A stretch of DNA of 52,378 nucleotides, taken from positions 1 through 52,378 of the forward strand of contig DATLAK010000176.1 in NCBI GenBank assembly GCA_035527535.1. The letters are read 5' to 3'. The first letter of the stretch is position 1; the number at the start of each line of letters is the position of its first letter. Made by a program: the position numbers and the translations under genes. Positions 16,551 to 25,831 of this stretch are shown here, piece by piece. Under the pieces are notes generated by a model, which saw nothing but the letters and a program-made list of their open reading frames with translations, was not told where the DNA came from and did no database searches. Origin of the DNA: Armatimonadota bacterium (lineage in GTDB: Bacteria > Armatimonadota > Hebobacteria > GCA-020354555 > CP070648).

Positions 16551-17981
16551 TCACCCCTTCGCCTTCTGTCGCGCGGCCCATTCCCGCAGCGGCCGGCCGA
16601 CGGCGTCGGTCAGCTCCTGGTTCGCATGCGGGAGGTCGCCGCCGGCGTCGTCGAGCAGGCGCTGCCACCCGCGCGCACGCACCGCCGCGGGGCAGTCCGG
16701 CGCGCGGTTGTCCCGGCACGCGCCGTCGGCCGCGAGGTGGAAGGCGTAGGGCAACTCGCCCTCGATGCCATAAACCAGCCACCACTCATCATCCCGATAC
16801 CATAGATAGTCGCCGTAGCGAGAAGTCAGGTAGGGCCGCGGCTGCCAGCCTGCGTCGCCTTTCAGCAGCGGCCGCAGGCTGCGGCCGTCCAGGCCCCGCT
16901 CGCTCACCGCGCCGCCGTAGTCGTACAGCGTGGCGACCAGGTCATGGTTGTACACGAATTCGGGGACGCGCCGACCGCCCGCCACGCGAGGCGCGCGAAT
17001 GATGAGCGGAATCTGCATCACGGCCGGGAAGAGCGCGAAGGACGGCTTGCCCACCACGTCGTCGCAGTTCTCGCGGAAGTTGGTGCCGTGGTCGCTGATC
17101 AGAGCGACCACCGTGTTCTCCGCCAGCTCCAGCCGCTCCAGCGTTTCCATCAATCGCCCGAACCACGTGTCCACCAGGCTCACCAGGCCGCGGTAACCCG
17201 CCACCGCGCGCTCCACCAGCTCGGGCGCCAAGCCGCCGCGCTCCTTGGCATACGGCAGGAACGGCACCGCCGGCCCCGCGTCGGGGTCGGCGTACATCTG
17301 CAGGTATGATCGCGGCGGGTCCCAGGGCTCGTGCGGGGCGAAGGCGTCAACCAGCAGATAGAACGGCTGAGCGTTGCGGTTGTCCTCGAGAAAGCGCATC
17401 GCCCAGCGGAAAACCTGCGCCGTGCTGGTGTCCTCCTCGCTCATGACCTCGGCGGTGTTGGCCACATGGTAGCGCAGGGCATTTCTGGTGTACCAATTGG
17501 ACAACAGCTCGCAGGGGAACCGCTGCATCTGCGCTGCGGTCACCGCCCGCGGCGAGCGCCAGCGATCCTGCTGCTGGCCGCGGACGTACTCCCATTGGAA
17601 GAACCCGCGCGTGAAGTTCATCCCCGGCGCGAAGTAAGGCAGCGTGTCGGTGACCAACCCGGTGTGATAGTCCGCCCCCACCAACTGCTCGGCGAGCGTG
17701 TCCTCGGCGTCATCCATCGGCTGCCAGCCGGGCAAATAGACGATGTCCCACGGCAAGGGCCGGTAGTCGCGAAAAGGATAGGCCCTGCGCCCGGTATGCA
17801 AGGCGCGGCGCACGGGGATGGTAGGCAGCGACTCGGAATATGCGGCGTCGAAGACCACAGCCTGCGCGGCGAAAGCATCCATGCTGGGCGTCCGCGTGTC
17901 GCGGCTGCCGTAGCAGCCGAGGTTGGGCGCACGCAAGGTATCGCTCATCACGACGATCAGGTTGGGCTTGGGCTCAGCCAT
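16551..17981 (-). CDS. Sulfatase-like hydrolase with Thr at the formylglycine position
   Basis: A 476-residue alkaline-phosphatase-superfamily enzyme laid out like sulfatases: LIVVMSDTLRAPNLGCYG with Asp14 as metal ligand, the nucleophile region near residue 54, ALISDHGTNF as the second metal site, then a C-terminal subdomain. Sulfatases have Cys or Ser in C/S-x-P-x-R for conversion to formylglycine. Here the segment is PTIPVRRALHTGR, putting Thr54 at that place with Arg58 conserved. Thr cannot be matured to formylglycine but serves as nucleophile in related phosphodiesterases and phosphonate hydrolases. The ATG at 17981 follows a GGAGGT. No signal peptide is seen. Sulfatase activity should not be assumed. 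Confidence 0.82.
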   Translation of the reverse strand: MAEPKPNLIVVMSDTLRAPNLGCYGSRDTRTPSMDAFAAQAVVFDAAYSESLPTIPVRRALHTGRRAYPFRDYRPLPWDIVYLPGWQPMDDAEDTLAEQLVGADYHTGLVTDTLPYFAPGMNFTRGFFQWEYVRGQQQDRWRSPRAVTAAQMQRFPCELLSNWYTRNALRYHVANTAEVMSEEDTSTAQVFRWAMRFLEDNRNAQPFYLLVDAFAPHEPWDPPRSYLQMYADPDAGPAVPFLPYAKERGGLAPELVERAVAGYRGLVSLVDTWFGRLMETLERLELAENTVVALISDHGTNFRENCDDVVGKPSFALFPAVMQIPLIIRAPRVAGGRRVPEFVYNHDLVATLYDYGGAVSERGLDGRSLRPLLKGDAGWQPRPYLTSRYGDYLWYRDDEWWLVYGIEGELPYAFHLAADGACRDNRAPDCPAAVRARGWQRLLDDAGGDLPHANQELTDAVGRPLREWAARQKAKG

Positions 17982-18079
17982 GAACGCGACCGACCTCCTG
18001 CAACTGTTGGGCTCATCTTTTCTTGTTCGGGGGGCGGGCCGCCCGTTCCTGCGGCCGGCGAGCGAGAGAAGGGGACCGA

Positions 18080-18092
18080 CGGGCGGAGCCCG
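18080..18092. repeat. Small hairpin between DUF4838 and sulfatase-like genes
   Basis: CGGGC-GGA-GCCCG is a five-pair stem with a three-base loop, matching the loop style of the larger double hairpins. On its own it is weak evidence. Confidence 0.3.
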
Positions 18093-18251
18093 CTCCCACG
18101 GAACTGCGGCGTGGGCGAGCCCTTGGCGGTCATGCCGGTGGAACCGCCCAACAGATCACGCACCGACAATCAGGTCCTGTTCACGGTTGACAACCGCTGG
18201 TGGTGCCGGCCGGTGCGGTGGATATCGGCTGGCACGGCCAGCACACGTCCG

Positions 18252-20117
18252 TCATTCGATCTCGGCGCCCTCCCCTTCCTGCCTACGGGCGCCGGTCGCC
18301 AACTGGCGGCGGAAGTCGTCCATCGTGCTCTCGCTCCTGCTGGACTCGCGGATGTGAGTAACGCCGCCGCGCTCGGCGACGGAGAAGAACCGGTCGGTGG
18401 CCGTGCGGTACCACTCGCTGACCGGGAGCCCCAGGTCCCCCTCGCCCATGAGGGCGTGGAGCCGCGCCGCGAGCGAGAGCTTGACATAGTCCAGCGACAG
18501 CCTTGCGACTTGCACCCGCAGCAGGCGCTCCGGGTCGTCGGCGACCAGGCGTTCCGCCTCGTCGAAGAGCTGGACCGCGCGGGCCAGGAGCTCTGGGGTC
18601 AAGTAAGTGGGCTCGACGCAAGAGACGAAGGGAATCACGTGGTTGCGCTCCTGGCGGTCGCTCTCGACCTCCCGGCGCAAGGACTCAAGGTAGGCGCCGA
18701 TGGGCTCGGCGGCGGGGCCGAAGTAGGCGGCGAGGAACTCGCTCATCGCCCGCTGCTCATCGCAATAGGGGTTCCACAGCAGCTTGGCGACGAGGTAGGC
18801 CTTCAGGGGGGCCATGTCGCTGTGCAAGACGTCGCCGCTGCCCTGCTCGAAGATGCCGCGCACGCCGTGCTCCACGAGGAACCTGATGTTGGGGCCCAAT
18901 GTCCCCAGGTTGGGGAAGGGCAGCAGGTACTGGCGAAAGTTGATGATGTAGTCCCAGATGTAGATGCGCTTGGTAAGCTTGAACCAGGCGCGAATGTTGT
19001 CGGCGCCGCTGGCGGAGCATTTCTCGCTGCCCATGGGATGGCTGTGGCAGCCGCCGGTGCAGATGCGGATGATTACATTGGGCAGCGGCTTGAGCGTTGC
19101 CGGCGGCTCAGAGGCATAGCTATAGGCGAGCGTGTCGATGGCGATCTCTGGATGCTCGTCCGCGATCGCCTCGGCGATGCGGTTGACGAAGTAGATGATG
19201 GGCGCCGAATGGACTCCTCCCTCGCGCGCCTCCAGGGCCGCGCAGTTCTCGCACTCGCACCAGCCGCCGGGACCGTCGTTTTGCGACACGGAGACGATGG
19301 TCGCCTTGGGGTGCTCGCGGATCCACGTCTTGACGACCTTGATCGCCTCCTGGATCATCTCCTCGTTGGTCAGGCACAGTTGGGTGCGCTGGAACCTGCC
19401 GACGACGGTGCGTTCGCCGTCCACCAGGGAGAACCACTCCGGGTGCGACTCGAAGTACTGGTCCGGTGGGAACATCGTGAAGAAACTGTGCACGAACGGG
19501 TAGTACGAGACCTTCCCGCCATGCTCTTCGGTCAAGGCGGCCCGGCTGCTGTTCATCTTGTTGCGGGCACACCAGTCGGGATCAAACGCTTCGAGGAAGA
19601 ACGCCTCCCGGTATTCCAGCGCCGGGGTCTGGCGGTCGTTGATGTCGTCCACCTCGATGCGCGCCAGCTTGGGGATGTGGCTGACCTCGGGCGTGAACCA
19701 GCGGCAGCCAAGCTGATCCTCGAGGAACGTGTAAACCCCGTACATGGTGCCGCGCAGGCGCCCGCCGGCGATGACCAGGTGCGGCGGCGCGGTGCGGATG
19801 ACGAAGCCCTCGTCGCCAAGCCCCGCCAGCTCCACCTCGACTCCGGCGGCGCGCAGGTGCGCATTGTCGCCGAGGATGATCTCATGCTCCCCCAGCGGCT
19901 CCTTATCGGCGACGATGGGCAGCCGCGCGCCGCAGATCTGCTCCAGGAACATCTGCAGCTCCTTGGCGGCGTGCTTCTCGGACGGCGACGCCGACGCGGA
20001 GACCACGATGCGATAGTCACTGGCGCCGCTGTCCGCAAGCAGCAGGCTCGGGCCGGCCGTCTTTGCGGCACTTTTCGGGTCGGGCCCGGCGGTGCTGGAC
20101 GAGGATGAATCTGTCAT
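18252..20117 (-). CDS. DUF4838 protein with alpha-glucuronidase-like N-terminal domain
   Basis: The 621-residue protein begins with a Ser-rich tail, then a domain like the N-terminal domain of GH67 and GH20 enzymes (about 30-150: HAAKELQMFLEQICGARLP, HEIILGDN, GGRLRGTMYGVYTFLEDQLGCRWFTP). A DUF4838 TIM-barrel-like region follows (about 190-500: FYPFVHSFF-like, SVSQNDGPGGWCECENC, YIWDYIINF). It probably acts on plant or microbial polysaccharide, but catalytic residues are not established. The start at 20117 has GGGAGG nearby; a longer open frame upstream is rejected as non-coding. No signal peptide is evident. It is 270 bases upstream of the sulfatase-like gene on the same strand, and the two may form a small operon. 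Confidence 0.85.
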   Translation of the reverse strand: MTDSSSSSTAGPDPKSAAKTAGPSLLLADSGASDYRIVVSASASPSEKHAAKELQMFLEQICGARLPIVADKEPLGEHEIILGDNAHLRAAGVEVELAGLGDEGFVIRTAPPHLVIAGGRLRGTMYGVYTFLEDQLGCRWFTPEVSHIPKLARIEVDDINDRQTPALEYREAFFLEAFDPDWCARNKMNSSRAALTEEHGGKVSYYPFVHSFFTMFPPDQYFESHPEWFSLVDGERTVVGRFQRTQLCLTNEEMIQEAIKVVKTWIREHPKATIVSVSQNDGPGGWCECENCAALEAREGGVHSAPIIYFVNRIAEAIADEHPEIAIDTLAYSYASEPPATLKPLPNVIIRICTGGCHSHPMGSEKCSASGADNIRAWFKLTKRIYIWDYIINFRQYLLPFPNLGTLGPNIRFLVEHGVRGIFEQGSGDVLHSDMAPLKAYLVAKLLWNPYCDEQRAMSEFLAAYFGPAAEPIGAYLESLRREVESDRQERNHVIPFVSCVEPTYLTPELLARAVQLFDEAERLVADDPERLLRVQVARLSLDYVKLSLAARLHALMGEGDLGLPVSEWYRTATDRFFSVAERGGVTHIRESSRSESTMDDFRRQLATGARRQEGEGAEIE

Positions 20118-20477
20118 GGGACGATACCTCCCTTTGATTTCGTGTTCGACGCGAGCGGAACAGCGCCTCTTGCGGCGCGATCGGGGGGATGCTAAGGTGC
20201 CCCCGAGAGTGACTTTCGCCTCCTGCTGTCCCGGAGGGACTGGTCGGGCTGTGATCTGCTCAAACTCGGGTAGATCACGCGGCGCCCAGCGCACCGGCGG
20301 GAGGAAACCCCGCCAGCAGCGGGGAAACCTCTTCACCGAGAAGGGGAAAGCCGGCCCGCATGGAAAACCATGGGTGATGACATTCCGGCGAACGGATGCT
20401 TGACGGTTTGGCGGAGGCGACGGCGCGTAGGCCGAAGGATGGGACAGGGCAAGACTCGACAAGGCCTTGCTGGAGTG
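20118..20477. other. Divergent intergenic region of 360 bases
   Basis: It separates the divergent DUF4838 and glycosidase-like genes and presumably contains both promoters, but no good -35/-10 pair is visible. A hairpin GGCGGG/CCCGCC lies at 20296-20314. The open frames through it have codon usage unlike the genes and were rejected. Confidence 0.4.
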
Positions 20478-21704
20478 ATGACTGTGTCTCGTACGACTGC
20501 TGTGCCGCAAGACGAATATGCTCGGGGTGACGGCCTGCTCAGCAAGGACGGCCGCCGGTTGTTTCCCATCGGCTGCTACGAGCTGCCGGCGGAAGATGCG
20601 GAACTGAAGCGCATGGCGGAGGCGGGGATCAACCTGGTGCGCTGCGGCGGTGTTGCCGACCTCGACCGGGTCCATGCCTTGGGGATGCTGGGCTGGATTC
20701 CGCTGCCGCTGCACGAAGGCCCCACCGAGGACCTGCGGCGCGCGGTGGAGGCCGCGAAGGACCACCCGGCGCTCGCGGTATGGGAGGGGCCGGACGAGAT
20801 CGTGTGGAACTTCACCGCCTGGAGCGGGCTGGAAGAGAAGGTCGGCATCCGCAGCAGCGAGTGGTGGGAGCAGAGCGCGAGGGCGGTCGAGTACGCGGAG
20901 ACCCAGGCGCGCCGGATTATGCCCAACCTGCGCGACGCGATTCGCCTGATAAGAGAGCTCGACGACCAGCACCACCAGGTGTGGATCAACGAAGCGATGC
21001 ACAGCGACGCGAAGTTCGTCCGGCAGTATCTTGACCACATAGACATCACCGGCTGCGACGACTACCCGGTCAACAAGGCTGAACGGAACATATCCAGACT
21101 GGGGAGCACGACCGAGGTCTGGAAGAAGATCGGGCGCGGCAAGCCGGTGTGGATGGTCTTGCAGGCGTTTTCCTGGAGCGCGCTGGGCCGCGATGGCGAC
21201 GAGTCGGTGCCGGCTTATCCCTCGTTCGCGGAGTCGCGGTTAATGGCGTATGACGTTCTCGCCCATGGCGCCAAAGGCATCCTCTATTGGGGTTCCGGTT
21301 ACACCGCCCCGGACCCTGCTTTCAGGGATTCAGTGTACGCGGTCACCAGTGAGCTTGCCGCCCTGCAGCCGTTCCTGGCGGCGCCGGAGGAGGGAGGCCC
21401 CGCCGTCGGCTTGATCGCGGACGACGACGAACCCCAGAACAAGGGCGTCAGCATTACCGCGCGCCGCAACGACAAGGAATGGCTGATAGCGCTGGTCAAC
21501 GAAGACGACCACCGGCACATGGGGGTGGAGGTGTCGGGTCTGGACGCCGTCAATGGTCTGCTCCTCGACCTGCTCTACGGCGCGGAGACGGTGACAGTCG
21601 AGGACGGAGGCTTCATTACCCGGATGCAACCGCATGAAGTCAAGGTGTTCGCGACCGGGCGCGAGTGGGAGGCCGCCCCTCGCCGAGGAAGGGACTTCCA
21701 CTAG
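20478..21704 (+). CDS. TIM-barrel glycoside-hydrolase-like protein, family unassigned
   Basis: The 408-residue protein has the look of a retaining TIM-barrel glycosidase: an N-terminal strand and helix (RRLFPIGCYELP, then MAEAGINLVRCGG), a WEGPDE motif with Glu107 as a possible acid/base, GKPVWMVLQAFSW, and GAKGILYWGSGY near the last barrel strands. A small C-terminal beta domain follows (about 330-400). I cannot assign a numbered family, and the second catalytic residue is not clear. ATG 20478 or GTG 20484 are both possible; GGAG at 20472 suits GTG better. The stop codon TAG lies inside the left end of the 91-base palindromic element. Confidence 0.7.
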   Translation: MTVSRTTAVPQDEYARGDGLLSKDGRRLFPIGCYELPAEDAELKRMAEAGINLVRCGGVADLDRVHALGMLGWIPLPLHEGPTEDLRRAVEAAKDHPALAVWEGPDEIVWNFTAWSGLEEKVGIRSSEWWEQSARAVEYAETQARRIMPNLRDAIRLIRELDDQHHQVWINEAMHSDAKFVRQYLDHIDITGCDDYPVNKAERNISRLGSTTEVWKKIGRGKPVWMVLQAFSWSALGRDGDESVPAYPSFAESRLMAYDVLAHGAKGILYWGSGYTAPDPAFRDSVYAVTSELAALQPFLAAPEEGGPAVGLIADDDEPQNKGVSITARRNDKEWLIALVNEDDHRHMGVEVSGLDAVNGLLLDLLYGAETVTVEDGGFITRMQPHEVKVFATGREWEAAPRRGRDFH

Positions 21705-21791
21705 TGTCGTGTCCCAACAATACATGAGAAATGTGTTGAGCGTGGTCCACGCTCAGACCATACACCAAGTTCTCCCGGGACACAACACTAG
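21701..21791. mobile_element. MITE-like palindromic element
   Basis: The 91-base element has 15-base inverted ends that match at 14 positions (left CTAGTGTCGTGTCCC, right GGGACACAACACTAG). A central palindrome GAGCGTGG-T-CCACGCTC lies at 21738-21754, so the whole can form a long imperfect hairpin. CTAG at each tip may be a duplicated target. It codes for nothing and lies against the end of the preceding gene, whose stop codon is within the left tip. It is probably a non-autonomous transposon remnant; no related transposase is in the window. Confidence 0.6.
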
Positions 21792-22175
21792 GAGGCAGCG
21801 ATTGACGCCGGAGACCGAGCACTCGCAAGTCCGAAACCGGTGGCGCCATGCACCCCCGCGGGAGCGCGCCGGAGTCAAAATGGTCGTGTGCGCTTGCGTT
21901 GGTCCTCAGCGTTCTCGAGAGGAATCCGGGGGGGCGATTGGGATACGGTTCTTGTGTGCCTGCTCCCGCGTCTTGAGCGGCCCCCGCATCTCCCGCCAAT
22001 GCTCGCGCCAGGTAACGGGCGCTTGCCTCGGCAAGGCTATTAGCGCAGCCAGGATGCTTCCCTTTGCCACCGGTGATGTATCGCCCGAGCTCGAGCCGCA
22101 GGGAGTCCCCAGACAAGTCATGCCGTCGTGCGCGCATGAGCGCGGATGGACGCGCGAGATTGAGGTGAACGGGTA
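21792..22175. other. Intergenic stretch of 384 bases before the FG-GAP/GH123 pair
   Basis: No supported gene. A 42-codon frame from 21848 contains a signal-like hydrophobic run (WSCALALVLSVL) but lacks a Shine-Dalgarno and stops early; it may be a relic. The last 15 bases (22161-22175) are the leader shared with the second paralogue. The promoter for the downstream gene should lie here but is not recognisable. Confidence 0.4.
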
Positions 22176-25100
22176 ATGAGAAGAGCATTCCAACTGGTGA
22201 TGGCGTCGTTGCTTGCCACCAGCATGATGGCCGGCGCATGGGCGCAGACGGTCAAATGGGTTCGCGAATCGGATTCATCGTTCTCCGCGCCAACCCTGTA
22301 CCCGAACGCGGCGCGGCCCACCGGGGTGGCGATCGCGAACGGGCGGCAGGTGATGGTTCTCAACGGAGACGGGTCGGTGGTGATGGAAACCACGCTCGAT
22401 GGCGACATCGCAACCCCGGTCACGGTTGAAGACGTGGATGACGATGGCGCGGTGGAGTTGGTCGTGGTGCTCGCTCAGGGTGATGTCGTGTGCCTGAGCC
22501 GCGAGGGGAAGGAGCGGTGGCGATACCGTACCGGTTCACCGAGCGCGGGCTTCAATATCCCGGTGGTGGCCGACGCGCACCCTGCGCCGGGCCGGGAGGT
22601 GCTAGTCGGGCTGCATGACGGGTGGTTGTACTGCCTCAGCGCCCGGGGCGAGGTCCTGTGGCGCTTCTGCGGGGACCATTCCGCCGCAGGGCCCCCGGCG
22701 GTGGGTGACCTGGATAACGACGGCGCACCCGAGATCGTTTACGGCACCGAAACCACGCACGTGTACTGCCTGACCGGGTACGGGCTGGTCAAGTGGCGCT
22801 TCGAAGAAGTAGCGCCCTATGATCGCTCCGGCCCCAATCTGGCGGACCTGAGTGGCGACGGCAAGGTCGAGGTCCTCATCACCCGCAGCGACGTGAACCG
22901 GCATTCGTGCCTGGTCGCCATTGATCCCAAGGGCCGCTTGATATGGCGCACCCAGGATATCGTGCATGGCTATGCGTCGAACGCCACCGTGGACCTGGAT
23001 GGCGACGGCAAGCTGGAGATCTTCCACGCCGACAAAGCCGGCAACGTCTATTGCGAGAACCATGACGGCACCCGCCGCTGGATGGCCACCTTTGAGGGCC
23101 ACGGAATCTTCTGGGCGCCGGCGGTGGCGGACCTCGACGGCGACGGGCAACTGGAGGTTGTCGTCGGTCAGCGCATGACCGGGGACATCAGCGCCGGGGC
23201 GGGGCTGCAGATGATTAGCTCCGACGGCACTGTCAGGCCGGCCCCCGGCGTTACCGGGGGAGCGAACGCGTCGCCGGCGGTGGGCGACCTGGATGGCGAC
23301 GGGCAGCTCGAAGTGGTGGCGAGCATGCAGTTTCCGAATCGGCTGGTTTGCCTGACCTGGGGCGCTGGCGGGCGCGTGGGGTGGCCGTCGCTGCGGGGCA
23401 ACTCCGCCATGACCGGGGCCGATCCGACCGTGCCGCCCGGTTCGCCGGCGGCGGTGGAGAAGATGCAATCGTCCGGCTCGGCGGCGATCGACGCGGGCAG
23501 AGCGTATTGGGGCGACAACACGTGGCCGGTGACGTGGCGGCAGCCGGCGCCGGAGGGCGCCTTCATCGAGCTGACGGCGGCGGCGGCAAGCGGCAAGCGG
23601 GAGGTCGTCATCCAGGACGTGAAGCAGGGCGCGACGTCGGCGCAGGTCAAGTGCTTCCTGGCTGCCGAGGGCGCGTTCGATATCAGCGCCAGGCTGCTGG
23701 TCAATAGCGTGACGGAGCCGGTGTTCGTGGCCACCGCTACGGTGAGGACGGGAGCGCCGGAGTTCTGTGATGATGCGGGGGTCGAGCAGGTGGTGAACAG
23801 GGCGGTGGCCGCGGGCAGAGCAGCCGGCGTCGAGTCCATTAGCCTGGGGGCCGACCTGCTGCTGCTTCGGGTGCAGGAGCGGTCGGTCAAGGAGATGAAG
23901 CAGGGCGGCGCTGCGAACACCGAGATCGCGACCGCCGCCGGCGCCCTGCGAGAACGGGCAGGCGAGTTGCGTAATCTGGCGACAGCGCTGGGCGGTCTAT
24001 GGTCCGGGGGGGACACGGGCGCCTTCGTGGTTTGGCAGGACCCCAACCCGTGGGATGCGTTTGACCCGCGGGCGATTCCCGAGGGTCTTCAGACCTGGCC
24101 GGTGGTGAAGCACAAGTATGCCAGCAAAGCGGAGGAGCCGCTGCCATCGGAGCGGCCGGTCAAGGTCGCCGTCTACGGCAACGAATTCGAGAACGTCGCG
24201 CTGAACCTCCTGAACACGATGGCGAAGTCCATCTACGTGAGATGCACGTTTGAACGGCCCGCGCGCGCATATGGGGTGGCGCCCAATGAATCACCGGAGC
24301 TGGCCGAACACGTGACCTTGCAGCGGCTGCTGCCGGTGGCGGGCGCGGCGCGCGATACAGTATATGACGTGCTGCCGAAGCTCGACGAATCGGGCGTGAT
24401 CGAGCTGGTTCCGGGCGAGGTCGCCCAGCTGTGGCTGACGGTGAAGACCCACGGGCTGGATTCGGGGTCCCACCGGCTCACCCTGTACCTGGGGACGATG
24501 GCGGATAAGAAAGACCTGACCTTCCGCGAGGTGCCCATCGAGATCGAGGTGTGGCCGGTGAGCCTGCCCATTGACAAGTACCAAGCGATGAACTGGTGGA
24601 GGCTGGAAGCGAGCTCGGACCAGGACGTGCAGAGCATGATTGACCACGGGATGTCGGTGAGCAAGGGCCCGTCACTGCCGGGGGTGCCGGTTGATGAGCA
24701 GGGGAACCTCGCGGGCGAGGTTGACTGGACGGGGCTCGACCAGCAAGTAGCGCGCGTTCCCAAGCACTGGCAGTTCCTGTGGGGATCGTATCCGCGCCCC
24801 ATCTTCCCCAAGGGCGTCGTGGCGCCCGCGGAGAGCGAGCTTTACTTCAACGGCGTCAAGACCGCGATCGGGGAGATGGTGAAGCACCTGCAGTCGCTTG
24901 GCATCGGCTACGACCGGTGGGCGTTCTATCCTATAGACGAGCCGTGGCTCACCGGCTTCGAGGCCATTCCGGAATTGCGGCGCTTCTGCACGCTGACCAA
25001 GCGGGCCGACCCCCACGTGCGCAACTATGCCGATCCGGCGAACATGGTGCGGGTTGAATACATAGATGAATTCAAGAACCTGATAGATATCTGGCAGCCG

Positions 25101-25643
25101 CAGGTTGACCTCCTCAAGCACGACCGGGAGTTGGTGAAATGGTTCCGGGCGAACGCGAAGACGTTCTGGTTCTACGAGGCTGCCGGGCAGGCGCAAGACC
25201 TGCTGCCGTTGGGGCACTACCGGACGCGGCCTTGGCTGGCCTGGTACTTCGGGGCGACGGGGTCGGGGTTCTGGCGCTACAAGCACCTCGACATGTGGTG
25301 GGCGTTGGATAACACCGCCTACGGCGCGGTGTACCAGACCAACAAGGATGCCGTTACCTCGCGGCGGTGGGAGGCGGCGCGCGACGGGATAGAGGACTGG
25401 CGGGCGTTGTACGTCCTGCGAGAGGAGATCGAGAAGGCACGCGCCTCCGGCCGTACGGCCGCGGCCGACGCGGCCCAGGCCCTGAGCGACGAAGCCGTGG
25501 CGGCCATCATCGGCAGTCAGCCAAAGCACGCGGATGAAAGGGTTTGGGCGACCGGCGATGCGGACAACGAGATAGATTTCGATGTGCTCATGGACTATCG
25601 CGCTCGGATCGCCGAGCAGACTATCAGGCTGCGGGGGCGGTAG
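22176..25643 (+). CDS. Secreted FG-GAP/propeller protein with C-terminal GH123-like domain (copy 1)
   Basis: A 1155-residue exported protein. A signal peptide ends at AWA-Q (about residue 24). Residues about 25-420 form a propeller of FG-GAP/PQQ-like repeats, several with calcium-loop motifs such as DLDGDGKLEI, DLDGDGQLEV and DVDDDGAVEL. A linker and beta domain follow (about 430-790), then a DUF4091/GH123-type TIM barrel with the neighbouring acids Asp921-Glu922 in FYPIDEPWLTG, the expected catalytic pair of the GH123 family. It may remove N-acetylgalactosamine-type sugars from glycans, with the propeller as a binding module; substrate is inferred only from family. The leader TGAGGTGAACGGGTA directly precedes the ATG. 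It is the first of two tandem paralogues. Confidence 0.85.
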   Translation: MRRAFQLVMASLLATSMMAGAWAQTVKWVRESDSSFSAPTLYPNAARPTGVAIANGRQVMVLNGDGSVVMETTLDGDIATPVTVEDVDDDGAVELVVVLAQGDVVCLSREGKERWRYRTGSPSAGFNIPVVADAHPAPGREVLVGLHDGWLYCLSARGEVLWRFCGDHSAAGPPAVGDLDNDGAPEIVYGTETTHVYCLTGYGLVKWRFEEVAPYDRSGPNLADLSGDGKVEVLITRSDVNRHSCLVAIDPKGRLIWRTQDIVHGYASNATVDLDGDGKLEIFHADKAGNVYCENHDGTRRWMATFEGHGIFWAPAVADLDGDGQLEVVVGQRMTGDISAGAGLQMISSDGTVRPAPGVTGGANASPAVGDLDGDGQLEVVASMQFPNRLVCLTWGAGGRVGWPSLRGNSAMTGADPTVPPGSPAAVEKMQSSGSAAIDAGRAYWGDNTWPVTWRQPAPEGAFIELTAAAASGKREVVIQDVKQGATSAQVKCFLAAEGAFDISARLLVNSVTEPVFVATATVRTGAPEFCDDAGVEQVVNRAVAAGRAAGVESISLGADLLLLRVQERSVKEMKQGGAANTEIATAAGALRERAGELRNLATALGGLWSGGDTGAFVVWQDPNPWDAFDPRAIPEGLQTWPVVKHKYASKAEEPLPSERPVKVAVYGNEFENVALNLLNTMAKSIYVRCTFERPARAYGVAPNESPELAEHVTLQRLLPVAGAARDTVYDVLPKLDESGVIELVPGEVAQLWLTVKTHGLDSGSHRLTLYLGTMADKKDLTFREVPIEIEVWPVSLPIDKYQAMNWWRLEASSDQDVQSMIDHGMSVSKGPSLPGVPVDEQGNLAGEVDWTGLDQQVARVPKHWQFLWGSYPRPIFPKGVVAPAESELYFNGVKTAIGEMVKHLQSLGIGYDRWAFYPIDEPWLTGFEAIPELRRFCTLTKRADPHVRNYADPANMVRVEYIDEFKNLIDIWQPQVDLLKHDRELVKWFRANAKTFWFYEAAGQAQDLLPLGHYRTRPWLAWYFGATGSGFWRYKHLDMWWALDNTAYGAVYQTNKDAVTSRRWEAARDGIEDWRALYVLREEIEKARASGRTAAADAAQALSDEAVAAIIGSQPKHADERVWATGDADNEIDFDVLMDYRARIAEQTIRLRGR

Positions 25644-25831
25644 CGGACCCGCGGCGCACGATCAGGATCACCGGGCGGTCCGGGTGGCGCCTGGGCGCAG
25701 ACGGTCAAATCGCCGTCTGCTGTTCGCGCCGCCGTCCAGGCGCCGTTTGCTGTCGCTGATGAGGTCCGGGTGCCAGGCGTACAGCGTCGGCTCGCCAGGC
25801 GGATAAGCTTGCGAAATGAGGTGAACGGGTA
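25644..25831. repeat. Spacer between paralogues containing a third fragment of the duplicated leader
   Basis: Bases 25686-25710 match 24 of 25 bases of the signal-peptide junction of copy 1 (22232 onward; the segment GGGCGCAGACGGTCAAAT is identical). The fragment is out of context, with no start codon or signal peptide ahead of it. It looks like the scar of an earlier, third copy or of the unequal exchange that produced the tandem pair. The final 15 bases repeat the leader of copy 1. Confidence 0.6.

Noticed and set aside
17331-20108. Plus-strand open frame of 925 codons
   Set aside because: Antisense to the sulfatase-like and DUF4838 genes; long antisense frames are expected in GC-rich coding DNA, and its translation shows no motifs.
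20118-21038. N-terminal extension of the DUF4838 frame
   Set aside because: The extension crosses the divergent gap and lies antisense to the glycosidase-like gene; ATG 20117 has a Shine-Dalgarno and starts the conserved part.
21848-21976. 42-codon frame with a signal-like hydrophobic run
   Set aside because: No Shine-Dalgarno, no homology seen, stops early; kept only as a possible relic.
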